Source: an uncultured Chitinophagaceae bacterium
Lineage (GTDB): Bacteria; Bacteroidota; Bacteroidia; Chitinophagales; Chitinophagaceae
Reading direction: 5' to 3'
Length of the DNA stretch: 6,894 bases
Assembly: GCA_946885665.1 (NCBI GenBank)
Contig: CAMPGT010000212.1
Span: 1-6,894, forward strand
A model generated the notes under the pieces. The model was not told the origin of the DNA, did not search any database, and saw only the letters and a program-made list of their open reading frames with translations. Below, piece after piece: positions 1-4,235 of the stretch; positions within the stretch are counted from its first letter, which is position 1, and each line of letters begins with the position of its first letter. The position numbers were made by a program, and so were the translations under genes.

Positions 1-46
1 AATGGAAAGAAAAACGCGATGAGCCTGCGGTGCGGTCGTTTACACG

Positions 47-520
47 TCAAAGAATCAGGAAGGAAACCAGGTCTTCGAGATATTGCCGATCGGTGTCATC
101 AAAGTGATTGTAGAGCTCGCTGTCAACGTCGAGCACCGCCACCACATCACCATCGCGGATCACCGGAACAACGATTTCAGACAGCGACAGGCTGCTGCAG
201 GCAATGTGCCCCGGAAATGCGTTAACGTCGGGAACAATGATCGTCGTCCTATCTTTCCAACTGGCGCCGCACACTCCTTTTCCTTTTGCAATGCGCGTGC
301 ACGCGAGGGGGCCCTGGTACGGCCCAACTACAAGTTCATTATTTTTTACGAGGTAAAAGCCCACCCACAGCCATCCGAATTGCTGCTTAAGGCAAGCGCA
401 AACATTCGCGAGGTTTGCATAAAGATCTGTTTCACCTTCCAAAACTGCTTTTATCTGCGGTAAAAGTGATTCGTACCGGCTCTTTTTGGATCCTTCGACG
501 AGGGTAAGCTCTTCAGACAT
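47..520 (-). CDS. msrC: Free methionine-(R)-sulfoxide reductase, GAF-domain (fRMsr/YebR family)
   Basis: The 157-residue protein is essentially one cytosolic GAF domain. The family reduces free (not protein-bound) L-methionine-R-sulfoxide to methionine, using a thiol relay regenerated by thioredoxin or a similar reductant. Three cysteines, Cys74 and Cys84 in the stretch ACTRIAKGKGVCG and Cys108 in GHIACSS, have spacings of 10 and 24 residues. That is the same spacing as Cys84/Cys94/Cys118 of E. coli YebR, where Cys118 is catalytic and the others resolve the disulfide. Other family hallmarks are the FGWLWVGFYLV strand (about 48-58), SEIVVPV (114-120) and AVLDVDS (128-134). The length is close to the E. 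coli enzyme (about 165). It is the last gene of a three-gene operon, starting 9 bases after the ligase stop. An AGG three bases before the ATG is only a weak ribosome-binding site. The stop lies 46 bases from the left edge, and nothing coding is recognisable in those 46 bases. Confidence 0.93.
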   Translation of the reverse strand: MSEELTLVEGSKKSRYESLLPQIKAVLEGETDLYANLANVCACLKQQFGWLWVGFYLVKNNELVVGPYQGPLACTRIAKGKGVCGASWKDRTTIIVPDVNAFPGHIACSSLSLSEIVVPVIRDGDVVAVLDVDSELYNHFDDTDRQYLEDLVSFLIL

Positions 521-529
521 ACCTGCAAT

Positions 530-1642
530 TTAAATGTCATTCAAAAACGATCCGTGGATGTAATCCATCACGCTCACAAGGCTATTGGTTTCTTCATACA
601 CTTTCTGCTGCCTGTCGGCGCCGGTTCCGTTATCCATCATGGTGGCTACGTAGTTGAGAGCATGGCGGCTGCCAAGGCTGTCCACCACATCATCCACGAA
701 ATCGAGCAGTTCCTGCAACAGGATGCGTGTGCTCACTTCCTGTTCCTTTCCGAAGTCGATCAGCATGCCGTCAATGCCATACCGGCTCGCTCTCCATTTA
801 TTTTCGTTGATCAGCGCGCGGCTGTATTGTATGAAATTGAGGTTTTGGGAATGCAGCTTGTGGATCTTCGCGCACACTGCCTGGAACAGTGCGGCAATGG
901 CGATTGTTTCCATTACCGTCATCGGCACGTCGCATATCCTGAATTCGACAGTGTTGTAAAATGGATGTACGCGAAGGTCCCACCATATCTTCTTCGCATT
1001 GTCGATGGAATTTGTTTTGACAAGCAGCTTCACAAAGTTGTCGTAGGCCTCGATGCTTTCAAACGTTTCCGGAATCCCCGTGCGTGGGAATTTGTCGAAC
1101 ACTTTTGTGCGAAACGATTTATAGCCGGTAAGCCTTCCTTCCCAGAAAGGCGAATTGGTGCTGAGTGCAAAAATGTGCGGCAGGAAATATCGTGTTGAAT
1201 TCGCGATGTGATTGGCCATGTTGCGGTCGGCCATGCCTACATGAACATGCAGCCCAAAGATGAGGTTGCTCCTTGCCGCTTCCTGCAATTCATTTATGAT
1301 CTGGCTGTAGCGTACATGGTCGGTGATGAGCTGGCTCTGCCAGTGACTGAAGGGGTGCGTTCCCGATGCGCCCACCCACAGGCCGATATCTTCCGCGATC
1401 CCTGAAATCGTCTTGCGCAGAAACGACACGTCTTTAAAAGCTTCATCAACGTTCTCGCAAATGTCGGTGCCCACTTCCACCACGGCCTGGTGCATTTCGG
1501 CCTTCACCTTATCCTTGATCACCTTCTGTCCCTCATTCACGATACGTTGTTCATGGCTCCTCAGCTCACGGGTAGCAGGATCCACAACCATATATTCTTC
1601 TTCAATGCCCAGCGTAAACAATTTGTTGCTAATCGTAGCCAT
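530..1642 (-). CDS. YbdK-type carboxylate-amine ligase (glutamate-cysteine ligase family 2)
   Basis: The 370-residue protein matches the length of E. coli YbdK (372) and belongs to the GCS2 family (COG2170), which has a glutamine-synthetase-like fold. Members form an ATP-dependent amide bond between the gamma-carboxyl of glutamate, or a similar acid, and an amine. YbdK itself has only weak gamma-glutamylcysteine ligase activity, so the true substrate here is unknown. Visible hallmarks are the N-terminal GIEEEY metal/glutamate motif (12-17), the strand with GASGTHPFSHW (91-101), GLHVHVG (130-136) with its conserved histidines, DLRVHPFYNTVEFRICD (222-238), NKWRASRYGIDG (281-292) and GTGADRQ near the C-terminus (339-345). 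All expected motifs are present, so it should be active. It is the middle gene of the operon: its ATG lies 2 bases after the upstream ATP-grasp stop (TAA CT ATG) with no Shine-Dalgarno, which suggests translational coupling. The pairing with an ATP-grasp enzyme resembles the two-step layout of glutathione-type synthesis, but the product cannot be read from the sequence. Confidence 0.92.
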   Translation of the reverse strand: MATISNKLFTLGIEEEYMVVDPATRELRSHEQRIVNEGQKVIKDKVKAEMHQAVVEVGTDICENVDEAFKDVSFLRKTISGIAEDIGLWVGASGTHPFSHWQSQLITDHVRYSQIINELQEAARSNLIFGLHVHVGMADRNMANHIANSTRYFLPHIFALSTNSPFWEGRLTGYKSFRTKVFDKFPRTGIPETFESIEAYDNFVKLLVKTNSIDNAKKIWWDLRVHPFYNTVEFRICDVPMTVMETIAIAALFQAVCAKIHKLHSQNLNFIQYSRALINENKWRASRYGIDGMLIDFGKEQEVSTRILLQELLDFVDDVVDSLGSRHALNYVATMMDNGTGADRQQKVYEETNSLVSVMDYIHGSFLNDI

Positions 1643-1644
1643 AG

Positions 1645-2628
1645 TTAATAATTCAGGTCGCGCTGCGCTTCTGCTGCTTCCAGTGATTGTTTAGTTACCG
1701 ATTTTTTAATATACGCGCCCCAGGTCAGGTTGTCTTTGCCGGGCTCGTGCCCCAGCGCCCTTTCAATGGCGTATGTTGCAGCCGCTTCCACCACCCATTC
1801 GAAGTTATCTTTGCCCATATTCAGTTCGTCGGCTTCGGGTACCGGGTTGCAGCAATCAATGACATAAGGCGTGCCATCCCTGACTGCTATATCTACACTG
1901 TTGAAATCGTATCCCAGGTATTGGTTCAGCTTTGTCACGATCTCTTCGAGCTGTTTCAGCCGCGCACCATCCGGTTTGAAATCCGTTTCGTAACGAAGAT
2001 GGCAGGGGTGGCGCGGCTCATAGCTTATGATGTGAACATGTGTTTGCCCAACACAATAGCAGCGGTAATATTCTTCGAATTTTATTTCTTCCTGCAACAG
2101 CATTACGAGCTGACCCGTTTCGGCATGCTTCAGAAAAAAGTCGTCGGTGCCCGTTACCCGGTACACGTTTTTCCAGCCTCCGCCGGCAAAGGGCTTCATG
2201 TATGCAGGAAACCCAACATATTGAAAAATGCCTTCCCAATCCAATGGGTATGCCAGGTTGCTGAACGACTGGTGGGTGGTTCCGGGCGGTATGTCGCGCG
2301 ACGGCAATATGACCGTCTTTGGCACCGGTATGCCGATCTTTACCGCGAGGCAGTTATTGAAAAACCGTTCGTCGGCGCTCCACCAGAAGGGATTATTGAT
2401 CACCGCTGTGCCGCAGATGGCGGCATTTTTCAGGAACGCGCGGTAGAAGGGTACATCGTGCGAGACTCTGTCAACGATCACGGCATAGTCGTCGCATAAA
2501 CCCTGGATCACCTTCCCGATACGCACCGGTTCCGCCACAACACCTTCAACCTCTTTGCTGTTCACCCGTTCTATAAAAGCCATCGGGAAACTTCGTTCCT
2601 GCCCGAAGAGAATGCCTATCTTTTTCAT
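1645..2628 (-). CDS. ATP-grasp carboxylate-amine ligase-like protein
   Basis: A 327-residue cytosolic protein with the layout of an ATP-grasp enzyme, the superfamily that activates a carboxylate as acyl phosphate and joins it to an amine. The N-terminal pre-ATP-grasp region ([14 protein letters not shown], about 1-110) is followed by the nucleotide-binding lysine and glycine loop in [16 protein letters not shown] (Lys145, Gly149-151). Next come the hinge/adenine segment [18 protein letters not shown] (about 178-194, with Arg189) and the metal-binding C-terminal strand pair [22 protein letters not shown] (Asp246, Asp258, Asn261). The Asp246-Asp258 spacing equals that of the metal ligands of RimK, but the Asn comes three residues after Asp258 instead of two. 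It is the first gene of the operon, 2 bases upstream of the YbdK-type ligase, and reads from a TAAATTTG promoter element. No Shine-Dalgarno precedes the ATG at 2628. The substrate is unknown. Peptide or small-metabolite ligation together with the next gene is the best guess. The superfamily call is firm; the reaction is not. Confidence 0.86.
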   Translation of the reverse strand: MKKIGILFGQERSFPMAFIERVNSKEVEGVVAEPVRIGKVIQGLCDDYAVIVDRVSHDVPFYRAFLKNAAICGTAVINNPFWWSADERFFNNCLAVKIGIPVPKTVILPSRDIPPGTTHQSFSNLAYPLDWEGIFQYVGFPAYMKPFAGGGWKNVYRVTGTDDFFLKHAETGQLVMLLQEEIKFEEYYRCYCVGQTHVHIISYEPRHPCHLRYETDFKPDGARLKQLEEIVTKLNQYLGYDFNSVDIAVRDGTPYVIDCCNPVPEADELNMGKDNFEWVVEAAATYAIERALGHEPGKDNLTWGAYIKKSVTKQSLEAAEAQRDLNY

Positions 2629-2674
2629 GCTTGTGGGAGGTTGGTAATATAGATTTTATCGCTATGCAGATAAC

Positions 2675-2682
2675 CAAATTTA
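2675..2682 (-). promoter_or_regulatory. Bacteroidota -7 promoter element for the ATP-grasp/ligase/fRMsr operon
   Basis: Read on the minus strand this is TAAATTTG, an exact match to the TAnnTTTG -7 consensus of Bacteroidota primary-sigma promoters. It would place transcription initiation near 2668-2671, leaving a leader of roughly 40 bases before the ATG at 2628. A matching -33 TTTG is not clear: the expected position holds a T-run (the A-run at about 2700-2706 on the plus strand). Only one half of the promoter is therefore well supported. Confidence 0.55.
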
Positions 2683-2703
2683 TCGGAACAGGGTTGAATA
2701 AAA

Positions 2704-2717
2704 AAATAGCGCTTTTT
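2704..2717. other. Imperfect dyad between the divergent promoters, possible operator
   Basis: A perfect AGCGCT palindrome (2708-2713) is extended on both sides by A-rich and T-rich arms with one mismatched pair (AAAt-AGCGCT-tTTT). It sits just upstream of the ribBA -7 element and upstream of the minus-strand promoter, where a regulator could affect both. There is no direct sign of binding, and short dyads in AT-rich spacers are common by chance. Confidence 0.2.
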
Positions 2718-2722
2718 CTGAG

Positions 2723-2730
2723 TAACTTTG
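2723..2730 (+). promoter_or_regulatory. Bacteroidota -7 promoter element for ribBA
   Basis: TAACTTTG matches the TAnnTTTG -7 consensus exactly and ends 14 bases before the preferred ribBA ATG at 2745. Transcription would start around 2735-2738, giving a leader of only about 7-10 bases. The nearest upstream TTG (2694-2696) is 26 bases away, longer than the usual 17-23, so the -33 element is weak or absent. The position of this element is the main reason to reject the ribBA start codons further upstream. Confidence 0.55.
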
Positions 2731-2744
2731 CGGAAATACAACTG

Positions 2745-3965
2745 ATGTTAGATACTATTGAAAGTGCCATTGAAGATATAAAGGCAGGCAAGCTGGTGAT
2801 TGCCGTGGATGATGAGGAGCGTGAAAATGAAGGCGATTTCCTTACAGCGGCACGAAATGTAACCCCTGAAATGGTCAACTTCATGAGCAAACATGGAAGG
2901 GGATTGATCTGCACTCCCCTGATCGAAGACCGGTGCGAAGAGCTGCAACTCGACCTGATGGTCAATAACAATACGGCACTCCATGAAACGGCATTCACGG
3001 TGTCCGTGGACCTGCTCGGCCACGACTGCACTACCGGCATTTCTGCACACGACCGCGCGAAAACCATCCTGGCCCTCATAGACCCTGCCACCCGGCCCGA
3101 GGACCTTGGCCGCCCCGGTCATATTTTCCCTTTGCGCGCCAAGAAGGGCGGCGTGCTGAGAAGAGCGGGCCATACGGAGGCAACCATCGACCTCGCGCGG
3201 CTTGCGGGGTTCGAGCCCGCCGGTGTGCTGGTCGAAATCATGAACGAAGATGGCAGCATGGCGAGGTTGCCCGAGCTTAGACAAATAGCTAAAAAATTTG
3301 ACCTGAAACTTATTTCGATAAAAGATTTGATAGAGTACCGGTTAAAGTCGGATACCCTGATCGAGGAGATCGTGCGCGTGGATATGCCCACCAAATACGG
3401 ACAGTTTAAACTGGTGGCTTTCAGCGAGAAAGGCACTGCCAACGAACATCTTGCTTTAATCAAAGGCGAGTGGGATAAGGGTGAGCCGGTGCTGGTGCGT
3501 GTACACTCATCCTGCTTCACCGGCGATATTCTCGGGTCGCTCCGGTGCGACTGTGGCGAGCAGTTGCACGATGCCATGAAGATGGTGGAGAGAGAAGGCA
3601 AAGGCGCCATCCTGTACATGAACCAGGAGGGGAGGGGTATTGGGTTGGTGAACAAATTGAGGGCCTATAAGCTGCAGGAGAACGGGATGGATACGGTGGA
3701 GGCAAATCTGCATCTGGGCTTTCCGATGGATAAAAGAGATTACGGTGTGGGAGCGCAGATTTTACGTCACCTGGGTATCACCAAGCTGAAGCTCATCAGT
3801 AACAATCCGAAGAAGCGGGCAGGGTTACTGGGGTATGGGATTGAGATTGTGGATACGGTAAAGATTGAGGTGGAACCGAACCCGCATAATGAAAAGTACC
3901 TGCAGACGAAGAGGGATAAGCTGGGGCATGAGATACTGAGCGGGGGAAAGGGGAGTAGGGAGTAG
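2745..3965 (+). CDS. ribBA: Bifunctional 3,4-dihydroxy-2-butanone-4-phosphate synthase / GTP cyclohydrolase II
   Basis: This 406-residue cytosolic enzyme supplies both entry points of riboflavin synthesis. The N-terminal RibB domain (about 1-205) converts ribulose 5-phosphate to 3,4-dihydroxy-2-butanone 4-phosphate plus formate. The C-terminal RibA domain (about 206-400) opens GTP to the pyrimidinone precursor. RibB marks are the acidic [10 protein letters not shown] loop (22-31), RGLICTPL (52-59), [12 protein letters not shown] (97-108), [11 protein letters not shown] (123-133) and [14 protein letters not shown] (142-155). RibA marks are the zinc cysteines Cys257, Cys268 and Cys270 in [20 protein letters not shown], with the same spacing as E. 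coli Cys54/65/67, then QEGRGIGL (294-301), Tyr308, Asp329/Arg331 and [14 protein letters not shown] (353-366). The frame is open upstream to an ATG at 2631, but the start at 2745 gives the usual family N-terminus and lies downstream of the promoter element. No Shine-Dalgarno is seen, and no FMN riboswitch fits the short leader. The last codons (SGGKGSRE) and the TAG stop lie in a G-rich heptamer repeat. Confidence 0.97.
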   Translation: MLDTIESAIEDIKAGKLVIAVDDEERENEGDFLTAARNVTPEMVNFMSKHGRGLICTPLIEDRCEELQLDLMVNNNTALHETAFTVSVDLLGHDCTTGISAHDRAKTILALIDPATRPEDLGRPGHIFPLRAKKGGVLRRAGHTEATIDLARLAGFEPAGVLVEIMNEDGSMARLPELRQIAKKFDLKLISIKDLIEYRLKSDTLIEEIVRVDMPTKYGQFKLVAFSEKGTANEHLALIKGEWDKGEPVLVRVHSSCFTGDILGSLRCDCGEQLHDAMKMVEREGKGAILYMNQEGRGIGLVNKLRAYKLQENGMDTVEANLHLGFPMDKRDYGVGAQILRHLGITKLKLISNNPKKRAGLLGYGIEIVDTVKIEVEPNPHNEKYLQTKRDKLGHEILSGGKGSRE

Positions 3966-3975
3966 GGAAACAGGG
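3942..3975 (+). other. Canonical G-quadruplex motif across the ribBA stop codon
   Basis: Five G-runs (of 5, 4, 3, 3 and 3) are separated by loops of 3, 4, 4 and 5 bases. This satisfies the G3+N1-7 rule with one run to spare. The motif is on the coding strand, so it would be present in the ribBA mRNA, straddling the TAG stop at 3963-3965. Whether it folds in the cell is unknown. Confidence 0.6.
3952..3965 (+). repeat. Two GGAGTAG heptamers containing the ribBA stop codon
   Basis: Two identical tandem units of GGAGTAG; the second ends with the TAG stop of ribBA. The flanking bases extend the similarity, so that 3950-3968 is complementary to 4211-4229 in the array beside tamB (18 of 19 Watson-Crick, with the remaining pair a G-U wobble in RNA). 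The units encode the last residues of RibBA, which lie past the conserved end of the RibA fold. Confidence 0.75.
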
Positions 3976-4010
3976 CAATAAAGCGTTATTTACTAAGCCT
4001 ATACGATGCG

Positions 4011-4140
4011 CATCTTAATTTTTAAATGAACATGTAAAATTGATGCTTATATCTCTTAAATGATGATTACTTCAATTTTAACTAGAGCATCAAATACTTA
4101 AGTGAATATCTAAAATTCAGGAGAATAACAACTTCTTTGC
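4011..4140. other. AT-rich core of the convergent ribBA/tamB spacer
   Basis: These 130 bases are about 25% GC (32 of 130 counted), far below the flanking genes. No gene is seen: the open frames lying within it are only a few codons long, and no TAnnTTTG element was found. A 10-bp palindrome, GATGCGCATC (4005-4014), lies at its left edge. Inside are a 9-bp inverted repeat (4035-4043 with 4072-4080) and an 8-bp one (4040-4047 with 4086-4093). They share the bases 4040-4043, so the two hairpins exclude each other. No classical hairpin-plus-T-run terminator for ribBA is obvious. Confidence 0.6.
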
Positions 4141-4151
4141 TCTTCTGCTGT

Positions 4152-4189
4152 CCACCCCCGGCGCTACGCGCCACCCCCGCCAGCGGGGG
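4152..4189. repeat. GC-rich REP-like element with two adjacent hairpins
   Basis: The segment is roughly 80% GC and abuts DNA of about 25% GC. A 5-bp stem GGCGC-TAC-GCGCC (4160-4172) is followed by a 7-bp stem CCCCCGC-CA-GCGGGGG (4174-4189). CCACCCCCG occurs twice as a direct repeat (4152-4160 and 4171-4179). Its place between two convergent gene ends suits a bidirectional transcription barrier or a repetitive extragenic palindrome. No T-run follows on either strand, so it is not a textbook intrinsic terminator. Family membership cannot be tested from one copy. Confidence 0.55.
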
Positions 4190-4192
4190 AAA

Positions 4193-4234
4193 CCACTCCC
4201 TACTCCCCACTCCCTACTTCCTACTCCCCACTCC
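4193..4234 (-). repeat. Six tandem heptamers (GGAGTRG) directly after the tamB stop
   Basis: Exactly six 7-base units fill 42 bases. In the tamB sense direction they read GGAGTGG, GGAGTAG, GAAGTAG, GGAGTGG, GGAGTAG, GGAGTGG. The array starts one base after the TAA stop of tamB and ends four bases before the GC-rich hairpin element. The units vary at only two positions. The same heptamer occurs twice at the end of ribBA in opposite orientation. The sequence resembles the short tandem heptamers reported from cyanobacterial intergenic DNA in general style only; no relationship is claimed. Confidence 0.85.
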
Positions 4235-4235
4235 C

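Noticed and set aside
1..46. Terminator or another gene after the fRMsr stop
   Set aside because: The minus strand has a T-run (positions 6-15) but only a weak 5-bp stem before it, and no start codon or convincing frame. A gene ending from the left on the plus strand (TGA at 20-22) cannot be judged from so few bases.
1687..2499. 270-codon open frame on the plus strand, antisense to the ATP-grasp gene
   Set aside because: The minus-strand product has clear ATP-grasp motifs; this frame has none and is best explained as a composition artefact.
2631..2744. N-terminal extension of RibBA starting at 2631 or 2664
   Set aside because: The extra residues match nothing expected of the family, the codons cover both divergent promoter elements, and the ATG at 2745 gives the normal RibB N-terminus.
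2629..2744. FMN riboswitch controlling ribBA
   Set aside because: The spacer is too short after the likely transcription start and shows none of the conserved multi-helix layout.
3629..3648. Second G-rich run inside ribBA as a quadruplex
   Set aside because: Only three runs of three or more Gs are present, and they encode the conserved QEGRGIGL motif.
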